Below are positions 19,411-26,833 of a stretch of 64,000 nucleotides of DNA, piece by piece (the first letter of the stretch is position 1; each line of letters starts with the position of its first letter). The translations under genes and the position numbers were made by a program. Below the pieces are notes generated by a model, which had not been told where the DNA came from, did not search any database, and worked only from the letters and a program-made list of their open reading frames with translations. The stretch comes from Rhodanobacteraceae bacterium (GTDB lineage Bacteria > Pseudomonadota > Gammaproteobacteria > Xanthomonadales > Rhodanobacteraceae): contig JALUXG010000040.1 in NCBI GenBank assembly GCA_027019085.1, positions 62,001 to 126,000 on the forward strand, read 5' to 3'.

Positions 19411-19844
19411 CACACCGTATCCGCAGGCAGAAAAGCTACCTTTCCGGACACCACCGGAATTGCATACTTGGTAACCGGATTGACCAGCACCAAGCTCCAG
19501 CGCAACTTGGTCTTGATGTTGGTGGGACTGCCTTTCCAGGTATCTGCACCCGCCACGGACAACAGGATGGTGCCGTTGGACGGCACTGGAACGCTGAATC
19601 CCTCCACAACCGGCCATACCGGACTCACGGCATAGAAGCCGGTGCTGGTGATTTCGAAAATGGGGTCGGAGATAGGTGTGCCAGATACAGCATCAACAAG
19701 CGGTGCACTCTCGCGAAGCTGGGCTCGAACGGCATACCCCGTGAGATCCACGGGGAGATTGGCGTCATCGAGGATCTGCAGTGATTCTTCCCACGTCACG
19801 CCAAGCGGGACAGCCGGGCTGTAGTTTCCGAATTGTCTGGCCAT
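19410..19844 (-). CDS. Phage head-tail region protein (144 aa)
   Basis: The start overlaps the stop of the adaptor gene by one base (TAATG arrangement at 19844). The sequence (VTWEESLQILDDANLPVDLTGYAVRAQLRES) resembles short beta-rich proteins that follow the adaptor gene in many podoviruses. No catalytic residues are recognised. Likely a minor virion component. Confidence 0.7.
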   Translation of the reverse strand: MARQFGNYSPAVPLGVTWEESLQILDDANLPVDLTGYAVRAQLRESAPLVDAVSGTPISDPIFEITSTGFYAVSPVWPVVEGFSVPVPSNGTILLSVAGADTWKGSPTNIKTKLRWSLVLVNPVTKYAIPVVSGKVAFLPADTV

Positions 19845-20527
19845 CAGTACATGTGTGCCCTGCGCACGCGCGGTGGGCTGTCGGCCCAGCGCGCCATGTC
19901 GTGGAAGGTGGGCCGCGATCCGAATCGTGATTCGAAGATCGCCAGCTGCGTCTCGGCCTTAGCCGTGTCGTAGGTTTCTGAACCCTGCTTCAGATAGGCC
20001 TCATAACAGGCCCAGTGCTTGAGGTCTTCAGCATTGGAAAGGTGGATTATCGGCTCGTCCTGAGAGGTTTCCATTTCTTCGAGCTCGACAGGCACACGCC
20101 AGCATCGAAGCCGCAGTTCGTAGGCCACATCCGGCACCGGATGAAGCCGGATGCTCTTTTGCGCCAGATCCATAATCATGTATTCAGGCGTGGCTGGCGT
20201 CTGGTTCCCGTTGTCCCAGGCATCATTGATCTTGTCCATCGATGCCGCGGTCACCGCATGCAGCTTTTTGTCCTGCCCGGTGAGCATGCCCGAGCCTGGC
20301 ACCAGGATGCTCGCATCCAGAGAGATGGATGCCACACCGGCCTGCAGAGGGAGAAGACAGCGTTTTGGATCGCTGACGGCATCCACCTTCAGCATTCGGC
20401 CCCGAATGCAGACTTCGCGAACGGCATTATTCATCCATCGCGTCAGCTCATCGTCGCCCCACAAGTAGGGCTGAACCGTATCGTCAAGCGTGCTGCGCGT
20501 GGCGGACAGAAGTTCTGCGAGGATCAT
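19844..20527 (-). CDS. Phage head-tail adaptor protein (227 aa)
   Basis: The N-terminus (MILAELLSATRSTLDDTVQPYLWGDDELTRWMNNAVREVC) has the pattern of podovirus adaptor proteins: a short helix, then a W-x-DxEL-x-x-[WY]-x-N-x-A segment. The middle contains YELRLRCWRVPVEL and the C-terminal helix AYLKQGSETYDTAKAETQLAIFESRFG, also typical of this group. It follows the capsid and decoration genes, as expected for the ring that joins portal to tail. Confidence 0.8.
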   Translation of the reverse strand: MILAELLSATRSTLDDTVQPYLWGDDELTRWMNNAVREVCIRGRMLKVDAVSDPKRCLLPLQAGVASISLDASILVPGSGMLTGQDKKLHAVTAASMDKINDAWDNGNQTPATPEYMIMDLAQKSIRLHPVPDVAYELRLRCWRVPVELEEMETSQDEPIIHLSNAEDLKHWACYEAYLKQGSETYDTAKAETQLAIFESRFGSRPTFHDMARWADSPPRVRRAHMY

Positions 20528-20533
20528 GAATGA

Positions 20534-20986
20534 TCAACCCTGTCCGGCCACCTTGGCGTGCTCGATGACCGTGGCCAGATGATCGGAAACCCCTTTGCGC
20601 GGGCTATCCTTGGTCTGCTCCAGGGCATGGGCACACTTGACCACTTCGATGCTGCTGACCGCGCGAAGCAAGCCCTTGATTTCCTCGGCGGTTCCCGAAA
20701 TAAGTGATTCGGCTTCATCACGCACTTCCTGCGCAAAACTGGCCAGGCCCAGACTGTCATCGTCTTCGTCTTCGTCTTGATCATTCGGCAGCGGTGGCGG
20801 ATTGCGCTGCAACTTTGCGCCCGCGGGGTAGAAGTGTCCGGTCTCGATCAGCCCCTTGGCATCCTTGTCCGGTACTTCACTGACAAATTCGCCATTTTTG
20901 TCACGCTTGAAGACGTAGCGCGATCCGAAGTAATCGACGTTGCGCACATCAACATTCTTTGGCTTGATCGCACTTACAAGTTTCAT
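20534..20986 (-). CDS. Phage protein with acidic stretch (150 aa)
   Basis: An N-terminal basic part (KPKNVDVRNVDYFGSRYVFKRDKNGEF) is followed by a proline run and a very acidic stretch (NDQDEDEDDDS, about residues 69-79), then a helical C-terminus. It is the first gene after the terminator hairpin at 21013-21037 and lies 6 bp before the adaptor gene. Probably a minor head protein; function unknown. Confidence 0.65.
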   Translation of the reverse strand: MKLVSAIKPKNVDVRNVDYFGSRYVFKRDKNGEFVSEVPDKDAKGLIETGHFYPAGAKLQRNPPPLPNDQDEDEDDDSLGLASFAQEVRDEAESLISGTAEEIKGLLRAVSSIEVVKCAHALEQTKDSPRKGVSDHLATVIEHAKVAGQG

Positions 20987-21012
20987 CTTTGATTTCCCGT
21001 GACGGTAATGAA

Positions 21013-21037
21013 AACCCCCGGCATCACGCCGGGGGTT
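21013..21037 (-). terminator. Intrinsic terminator after the capsid/decoration genes
   Basis: A perfect 10-bp stem (AACCCCCGGC / GCCGGGGGTT) with a 5-base loop, followed on the minus strand by TTTTCATT. It lies 37 bp beyond the stop of the 147-residue decoration-like gene and before the next head gene, so it probably lowers read-through from the highly expressed capsid genes into the rest of the operon. Confidence 0.8.
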
Positions 21038-21073
21038 GGGTCGATCCTATGGTCTGCTTACCTCGACCATGGA

Positions 21074-21517
21074 TCAGTCGACAGCGTGATCCCAGGCACG
21101 CACGGCCAGGTCCAGCTGCACCTTGCCGGCGGCAGCCTGTGTGGCCAGCGCGGCGGTCAAGGTCAGATAGATCGGCACTTCCACGTCGGGATCGCCGATG
21201 GCCACATCCGGAAGCGAACCCACGTTGCGGGTAACGGCCGTCCCTGCTGTCAGGCCGGTGGCCAGTGCGGTTGGCGTGACCAACGTGCCGACGTTGTAGG
21301 TGCCGGTTGGGGTGGCATTGGAATCCAGCACCGGGAAACTCAACCGCGTCAGGTGTGGGATGAGCTTGCTGCCTGCCGGCACTACGCCGACCTGGATCAC
21401 ATCACCGTTCAGGTACGCCGGCGCGCCAGACAAATCGATAGATTGACGATCGACGTACACGGCACCGGAAGTCTCCGGGGTGACCCGTGGCTTCTGCTTG
21501 GCATTGTCGTACTGCAT
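21074..21517 (-). CDS. Probable capsid decoration or stabilising protein (147 aa)
   Basis: ATG 21517 (MQYDNAKQ) is chosen because AGAGG lies 9 bases upstream; the longer frame lacks this. The sequence is beta-rich with many Gly, Thr and Val residues and no charged coiled coil. It lies directly after the major capsid gene and before a strong terminator, the usual place of decoration or head-stabilising proteins. The assignment rests on position and composition. Confidence 0.7.
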   Translation of the reverse strand: MQYDNAKQKPRVTPETSGAVYVDRQSIDLSGAPAYLNGDVIQVGVVPAGSKLIPHLTRLSFPVLDSNATPTGTYNVGTLVTPTALATGLTAGTAVTRNVGSLPDVAIGDPDVEVPIYLTLTAALATQAAAGKVQLDLAVRAWDHAVD

Positions 21518-21562
21518 GAGAAGGTACCTCTTGGAAGATGGAACTGCACTGAATGGCAAATG

Positions 21563-21586
21563 CCCTGCCGGCTCATGCCGGCAGGG
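21563..21586 (-). terminator. Hairpin between capsid and decoration genes
   Basis: A perfect 10-bp stem (CCCTGCCGGC / GCCGGCAGGG) closes a 4-base loop (ATGA on the minus strand). It lies 21 bp after the capsid stop. Only a weak T-rich tail follows (GCATTTGCC), so it may act as a partial terminator or as an RNA-stabilising hairpin for the capsid mRNA. Confidence 0.55.
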
Positions 21587-21607
21587 TCAGTTCACCGGTC
21601 TGATGTA

Positions 21608-22708
21608 TCAGTTCGGATCGAGCGCGTACGTGTCGACCGAATAGGCGCCGAAGCGCGCGCCCTTGAACCACGCGGCCTTGGTGCCCTTGATCGTGGACGA
21701 CGTGATTACCACCTGGTTGCCGCGATCCTCGGTCTCCTCGAACCAGTCGAAACGAAGACCCTGGCCGGGTGAACCATAGGCGTTGAGCAGCGCCTGCCGG
21801 CCCATGAATGCGGCGCGTGCGGCAGGCTGCAGCGAATCGACGCCGGCATCGTTGAACCGGATGATCGCCTGGTGGCTATGCAACACCACGCCGCGGTACT
21901 CGCCCATGGAGCCGGTATAGATCGGGTTGGATTTGCCGCGTTGGCTGGCAATCTTCTGGATGTCCAGCCACTGACCCGTCGTCGTGTTCGTACGCAGGGC
22001 ATGCTCCTGGAACGGATGCATGCACATCACGTACTTGTTCTCGCCGTTGATGCGAATCGGCCGGATACGGATCTTGCCCGATGCGCCACCACCACTGGTC
22101 TGGGCCTTGGTCACACAGCGATCGACGACACGCAGATCCATGGCGTCATCGGCACCGATGTTGTTGAAGGCCGTGGCATTGCCGCCGTACACGATATGAC
22201 CGGTGTCGGGAGCCTGGAGCGGGTTGCCCGCATATCCGGTATATCCGGGATCCTCGATGAAGTCATCGTTGATGCCGCGGGCGCCTGCCAGGTAGATCAT
22301 CTGGCATTCGTCGTCCCAGCGCGCCCACCATTCGGCCATGCGTGCCCGGGCCACGGTGCGCAGGTTGTGCAGGGTGCGCTTGCGCGACATCCGGCCACCG
22401 GCATTGACGCCACAGCGGATCTGGTCGACGTTGACCTTGTCCGTGAACGGCTGCAATGCCTCTTCCTTGCCGCGCAGCACGGCATCGCCGTACGTCGGCT
22501 TCTGGGTCAACTGACCGAACAGCGTGACGGTGATGGAGTCACCGGCTTCGGATTCGAGTTCGGTCAGCACCTGGATCGGTGTCGGCGCATCGACTGCCTT
22601 GCTCGAGAAACGTGCGCCGAAGTAACTTTCGCGCGCCATGTCCACAAACAGGGCGGCCGACCAGCGCTTGACTGCGACTGGATCATTGATACCCACAATC
22701 GTCTGCAT
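21608..22708 (-). CDS. Major capsid protein, N4-gp56 family (366 aa)
   Basis: The sequence matches the N4-gp56/DUF4043 capsid family in length and landmarks: MQTIVGINDPVAVKRWSAALF at the N-terminus, a SRKRTLHNLRTVARARMAEWWA helix region (about residues 108-128), a KYVMCMHPFQEHALR segment (about 222-236), and YRGVVLHSHQ with DRGNQVVI near the C-terminus. It follows the scaffold gene and a CsrA-like small gene and is flanked by hairpins on both sides, consistent with high expression. HK97-like fold is inferred from the family. Confidence 0.92.
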   Translation of the reverse strand: MQTIVGINDPVAVKRWSAALFVDMARESYFGARFSSKAVDAPTPIQVLTELESEAGDSITVTLFGQLTQKPTYGDAVLRGKEEALQPFTDKVNVDQIRCGVNAGGRMSRKRTLHNLRTVARARMAEWWARWDDECQMIYLAGARGINDDFIEDPGYTGYAGNPLQAPDTGHIVYGGNATAFNNIGADDAMDLRVVDRCVTKAQTSGGGASGKIRIRPIRINGENKYVMCMHPFQEHALRTNTTTGQWLDIQKIASQRGKSNPIYTGSMGEYRGVVLHSHQAIIRFNDAGVDSLQPAARAAFMGRQALLNAYGSPGQGLRFDWFEETEDRGNQVVITSSTIKGTKAAWFKGARFGAYSVDTYALDPN

Positions 22709-22762
22709 GAGTCTTTCCTCTTGATTTTCAGGGGTTCGGCACTCATGCGCCTGATGATGGAA

Positions 22763-22784
22763 CGCGGGTGCTCATGCGCCCGCG
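22763..22784 (-). promoter_or_regulatory. Hairpin upstream of the capsid gene
   Basis: A 9-bp stem with one G-T pair (CGCGGGTGC / GCGCCCGCG) and a 4-base loop (ATGA on the minus strand) lies 55 bp upstream of the capsid ATG, after the CsrA-like gene. No T-run follows. It may protect the 5' end of a processed capsid transcript or act as a regulatory structure. Confidence 0.45.
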
Positions 22785-22796
22785 GGTTCGGCCAGG

Positions 22797-23042
22797 TCAG
22801 GCCGTGATTGGTGTGCGCTGCAGGACTGGTCGCCCGGCGTGCGGCTTCTCGCTTCTTTCCGTCGGATAAACGCGCGACAGGGCCTTGCTCGAAGGGATCT
22901 TCGCACCTGCCTTGTACGCCTGAATATCCTCGTTACTGTCAATGCTGATCCGCGCCCGCTTCCCGGATTTTTCCTCGAGCTTGATCACCGAGTCTCCGAT
23001 CCGGACGGCATCGCCCGGGGCAAGATCAAGCTTCAACGCCAT
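22797..23042 (-). CDS. Small CsrA-like phage protein (81 aa)
   Basis: The N-terminal half (GDAVRIGDSVIKLEEKSGKRARISIDSNEDI) follows the CsrA/RsmA layout: a Gly-[DE]-x-x-x-IGD turn, a beta hairpin, a Gly-x-x-x-RI segment and a following acidic-Ile position, at the same spacing as in CsrA (about 60 residues). The C-terminal 30 residues are an extension rich in Ser, Arg and Pro. The similarity is remote and has no proof of RNA binding; it could equally be a small head protein. It lies between the scaffold and capsid genes. Confidence 0.6.
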   Translation of the reverse strand: MALKLDLAPGDAVRIGDSVIKLEEKSGKRARISIDSNEDIQAYKAGAKIPSSKALSRVYPTERSEKPHAGRPVLQRTPITA

Positions 23043-23045
23043 CGG

Positions 23046-24041
23046 TTACTGGCCTCGGATATCCGAGCCCGGGCTGCTCGACAGATACCGCTCGCGCTCG
23101 GATTCGCTCATGTTGGCCATGGCATCTTCCAGGTCGCTGATGTCGGCATTGTCGAGTTGGGAATAGGTCGCGTTGCCGCGGGAATCCACGTCGGCAGCGG
23201 CGGGCGCGCGTTCCAGGTCGGGTGTTTTCTCACTCTTGTCCTGCCGCTTGCTGACCGCCTCAGTGATTTTGCGCGAATCCTCATGCTTGCGCGCTGGCGC
23301 CGGTGACTGTCCGGCACCTGGCTGTTGGTAGTTGAGGGCCTCGAAAGCCGTCTCTTCGGCGCGCCTGATCAGGGCAGCGGGAGTCAACGTGCCATTGGTC
23401 TGCTGATCAATGAGCGCGATGGCGTTCTGCATGGCCTGCGCACGGATGGGATTGGCCATGAAATGCTGGTTCTTGGATTCCCACTGCTTGGCTTCGGCCT
23501 CGAAATTGCTCTGTGCCTCTGCCGCTTGTTCGCTCTGAGCACTCTCCCACGCCTCATGCCTCGCCACGTAGCGGGATTCTTCGCGGTTGAGCTCGCGCAG
23601 CTGCTGCTGATACTCGAACGTGTCAAGATCGCCGTTATCGTACTTTTCAGCCAGCGACTTGAATTCGGCATCGAAATCCTTTGGTGCAGTGGGTTCGGGC
23701 TCCGCCGCGCGCGCGGTTCTCGTCTCATCGGCAGCATCGGCATCATCACCCGCGGGTTTGCCCTGGTCCTGGTCCTCGTCACCGGCATCGGGTTTGCCAG
23801 ACGAGTCATCACCTGCTGTATCCGCACCATCGTCCCCGCCATCCTGCGCGCCGCTCGCGTCCGCATTGGCGTCCTTTTCGGTCTCCGACCCATCGGCATC
23901 GTCCGCGTGGCCTGCTTCGGCCTCACCCTTGTCGTCCTGATCAATCTCGCCGGCCAGTCTGGATTCTTCTTCCAAAGGCTCCAAGCCATTGTTGACGTCG
24001 TCTTCGATGTCGTTTTCGTCGCGGTTGTTTTCGGTGCTCAT
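23046..24041 (-). CDS. Phage scaffolding protein (331 aa)
   Basis: The first about 115 residues are extremely acidic (repeats of DD, EE, GDD, with many Ala). The centre (about 115-200) is helical (FKSLAEKYDNGDLDTFEYQQQL, then EAWESAQSEQAAEAQSNFEAEAKQW). The C-terminus has basic and mixed charge. This layout and the place between portal and capsid genes are typical of scaffolding proteins of podoviruses with N4-gp56 capsids, which are removed during head maturation. It overlaps the portal stop by 4 bp. Confidence 0.85.
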   Translation of the reverse strand: MSTENNRDENDIEDDVNNGLEPLEEESRLAGEIDQDDKGEAEAGHADDADGSETEKDANADASGAQDGGDDGADTAGDDSSGKPDAGDEDQDQGKPAGDDADAADETRTARAAEPEPTAPKDFDAEFKSLAEKYDNGDLDTFEYQQQLRELNREESRYVARHEAWESAQSEQAAEAQSNFEAEAKQWESKNQHFMANPIRAQAMQNAIALIDQQTNGTLTPAALIRRAEETAFEALNYQQPGAGQSPAPARKHEDSRKITEAVSKRQDKSEKTPDLERAPAAADVDSRGNATYSQLDNADISDLEDAMANMSESERERYLSSSPGSDIRGQ

Positions 24042-26218
24042 GGTGTCTCCGACATGTCCGGTAGTTGCGGTTTGTGGGCATCCGTGGTCTGCACGGCCGG
24101 CCCGTGGAATAGCCGATCAGCGGCTGGTGCGAGTGGTAGAACACGTGAAAGGATCGATGCGGTATCAATGGCGTCACGTTTGCCAGCGACCGTGATCTGC
24201 CGTGCACGTGCAGCCGCTTCTCCGGCGCGTGCCATCTTGAGATTGACCTCGGCATTGAGGCTGGCATCTTGCAGGCCCTGCTGGCGCGCCGCTTCTTTTG
24301 CCTTCTGCTCTTCAGCTTGCTTCACTTCGGGCGAATTTTCCTTGCCCAGTGCCACCTGACCATTGATCTTGCGTATGCGCGCCGCCAGCTCGTTCTTGTT
24401 CGGCAGGTCCGTGATGTCGATGGCGATATCCAGAAGCTGGACAGCCACATCGCCTGGCAGGCGCCCAATCAACTCGAACAGAGATTCGGCCAGGGCCATG
24501 CGGATGGTCTCGCGATAGTCCATCTGGTCGACGATGAAATCGGCCTGCTGCCGGGCGATGTCGTTTTCAAACACGACCTCCCCTGTTACCGGATCCAGCT
24601 TGGGCTGGTTGATCTTGATCCATTCCAGGCCGCCATCAGGCCCAGAGATGCGGATGACCTGGGGGAGCGTCATGAATTGCTCCGTCAGGCTGACGGTCTT
24701 CTGCCCACTGATCTGGATGGATTGGCGGTAATTGTCGAAAAGCGCGGCCGTGGTCACGGCGCCCTGCTGTTGCTTGGCCAAGATCGCGCGCCCGGATTGG
24801 TCGCCTACACTCTGGCCCGTGTTCTCGCGCGTTACCCCACTGGCTTCGAAGATGTTGTTCTTGGCCTCGGCCAACATCTCCATCTGGCCATTGGCCTTGG
24901 CCTCATTCGTGCGGATCACGAATTTCCCGGAACTCAGGGCCCCTGGCTTGAGCCGCATCTCGCCATCGGAGCGATGCGCCTCATCCAGCACAGTTTCTTC
25001 TGAGTCCTCATCGACAGCATCGGACTCATACATCACCTGCTGGGTGCTCAGATCAAACAGGATCTTCGAGCGCCTCTTGTTGTATTCGTCCTGCGCATCA
25101 CGAGCAGGCCGCACCAGTCCGTACGGCATGCCATCCCGGTGCCGGCGCTTGCACCACACTGCGGTGAACGGGAACTCGCCATGCTTGTATGGGCTTTTCT
25201 GGACCTTGAGCAATGCTCCGGGCGTCCAGAACGCCACCCACACTTCTTCCGCCACGCTGTCGACCAGACTGACCACACCCGTGCTGACGGCCTCGGCCAT
25301 GTCCCGATCTTCCGGGTCATAGGTCTTGCCGTGGTAGTCATCTTCCCCATAGGCCACCATGGTCTTGGTCGGCTTGATCTTGCGGTACCACGTCTCGATG
25401 ACCAGCACCCGCTGTCGCGCGCCCTGGATAGCCAGGCCGTTGATCATGCTGCCGTGGGTGATGATCCGGGAGCCACGACCGTAAAACATCTGGGGCATGG
25501 TCCCGTCCAGCTCCATCTGCTCCTGTTCGAGCCCGTACATCGCCACGGTCTGATTGCGCAGCGCCTGCTCACGATCCGGGAACAGCGCGGTGGCGTAGTC
25601 AAGATCCAGCCACTTTGGTCGATGGATGTAACGGCAATCCTTCAGATCATTGCGGACGGAAAATGGGTCCCACCACATCGATTTCCAGTCCACGTGGCGC
25701 AAACCCACCGGGAAATCGAACTTGTCGGATCGGTAGTATTCCTCCATCCATCCCACGCCGACGATGGCAGCATCCGTGAAGGCACGGCTGCGCTCCCATC
25801 CTGCGCCGTTCTGATCTGAAACGAACTTCAGGACCTCCTTTTTGACCTGCGCACCCTTCACGTCGTCGTCTTCGCGCGGGAGCACATCCCAGTCGATACG
25901 CGTGCGCCGTTCCGTTCCGGCCACCCAATCCACCATCATCGTGATGATGGGGAATGTCAGGGGTGCTTGGCCGCGATCCTCCAGGACCTTGGCGTCCTCC
26001 GGGGACCATTGTTCGACATCGTAGTAGTCGTGATCCTTCCACATTTCAGCCCGGTTGTCGGCATGGCCATTCAGCGCTTCGGCCCACCACGCTTCGAACT
26101 GGGCAAGATGTTCTCGATAGGGCTGCGCGTCGTACCTGTGCGTGGTCAGCGAGTCGAGCGTGATGCCTCCCCCATGCTCGGAGAACGCATCCTTGGACTG
26201 GATCAGGTTGATGTCCAT
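24038..26218 (-). CDS. Portal protein, P22/podovirus type (726 aa)
   Basis: ATG 26218 (MDINLIQSKD) lies 1 bp after the previous stop and is preferred over upstream codons. The length fits large podovirus portals. Landmarks: FPIITMMVDWVAGTERRTRID (about residues 90-110), DPFSVRNDLKDCRYIHR, EFPFTAVWCKRRHRDGMPYG, DAQDEYNKRRSKILFDLSTQQ and the barrel/helix region SGVTRENTGQSVGDQSGRAI. The C-terminus has a long helix rich in Ala, Gln and Glu. Forms the dodecameric DNA channel; family knowledge. Confidence 0.9.
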   Translation of the reverse strand: MDINLIQSKDAFSEHGGGITLDSLTTHRYDAQPYREHLAQFEAWWAEALNGHADNRAEMWKDHDYYDVEQWSPEDAKVLEDRGQAPLTFPIITMMVDWVAGTERRTRIDWDVLPREDDDVKGAQVKKEVLKFVSDQNGAGWERSRAFTDAAIVGVGWMEEYYRSDKFDFPVGLRHVDWKSMWWDPFSVRNDLKDCRYIHRPKWLDLDYATALFPDREQALRNQTVAMYGLEQEQMELDGTMPQMFYGRGSRIITHGSMINGLAIQGARQRVLVIETWYRKIKPTKTMVAYGEDDYHGKTYDPEDRDMAEAVSTGVVSLVDSVAEEVWVAFWTPGALLKVQKSPYKHGEFPFTAVWCKRRHRDGMPYGLVRPARDAQDEYNKRRSKILFDLSTQQVMYESDAVDEDSEETVLDEAHRSDGEMRLKPGALSSGKFVIRTNEAKANGQMEMLAEAKNNIFEASGVTRENTGQSVGDQSGRAILAKQQQGAVTTAALFDNYRQSIQISGQKTVSLTEQFMTLPQVIRISGPDGGLEWIKINQPKLDPVTGEVVFENDIARQQADFIVDQMDYRETIRMALAESLFELIGRLPGDVAVQLLDIAIDITDLPNKNELAARIRKINGQVALGKENSPEVKQAEEQKAKEAARQQGLQDASLNAEVNLKMARAGEAAARARQITVAGKRDAIDTASILSRVLPLAPAADRLFHGPAVQTTDAHKPQLPDMSETP

Positions 26219-26219
26219 A

Positions 26220-26684
26220 TCAGCCAACCACGCGCTTGCCGCCGCGCTCAACAAAGAAATCGAGACCGTCCTGGGCACAGCGCTCCATGAATGCATCCAA
26301 GCTCCGGTCCTTGAACATGTCTGGATCCGGCGGAGAATTCTTCAGGTCTTCCATGAAATCCATGATCGCGTCGAGTAGCCGAAAACAGTCATCCTTGGTC
26401 ACAAACCCCCATATCTGACGAGCCAGTGGTGGCACCATCTCGCTCAGCGCATCGCGCTCAGCGAATCGCCACATGTCCCCCAGCTTCACATAGACCCCGG
26501 CTTGTGGATTTCCGCGTCGGCACAACCACAAGGCTGCTTCGTGACGATGATTTGGTGTGCCGAAATCGCCGTAATGCAGCTCGATGACCAGGTCGCCCTT
26601 GCCCCCCACGAACGAGTACCTGCGAGACACACTTCCGGCATGCTGTTCCTCGGCGAGATGCGATGGGACAATGATGGCACTCAT
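26220..26684 (-). CDS. Phage protein of unknown function before the portal gene (154 aa)
   Basis: ATG 26684 overlaps the stop of the 50-residue gene (ATGA). The sequence (LVIELHYGDFGTPNHRHEAALWLCRRG, later DCFRLLDAIMDFMEDLK) appears globular with no recognised motif. It sits between terminase and portal in the packaging cluster; a packaging or head-assembly role is inference from position. Confidence 0.65.
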   Translation of the reverse strand: MSAIIVPSHLAEEQHAGSVSRRYSFVGGKGDLVIELHYGDFGTPNHRHEAALWLCRRGNPQAGVYVKLGDMWRFAERDALSEMVPPLARQIWGFVTKDDCFRLLDAIMDFMEDLKNSPPDPDMFKDRSLDAFMERCAQDGLDFFVERGGKRVVG

Positions 26685-26833
26685 GATTTTTGCTCACCCT
26701 CTCGCGCGGTGCGAACCCAGGCATTGTGCTGAATCATTCGAGCTACAACCTGTGATCCATGGCCGTACAACGCACCTCGAATAGCAATGGCGAGGATCCT
26801 GTGCATGGGTATCGTGTGGGTCTCCTGTTTCAT
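26681..26833 (-). CDS. Small phage protein between terminase and portal cluster (50 aa)
   Basis: A 50-codon frame overlapping the terminase stop (ATGA at 26830-26833) and the next start (ATGA at 26681-26684). Both overlaps support that it is translated. The product is basic and short (contains ALYGHGSQVVARMIQHNAW). No family recognised. Confidence 0.6.
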   Translation of the reverse strand: MKQETHTIPMHRILAIAIRGALYGHGSQVVARMIQHNAWVRTAREGEQKS

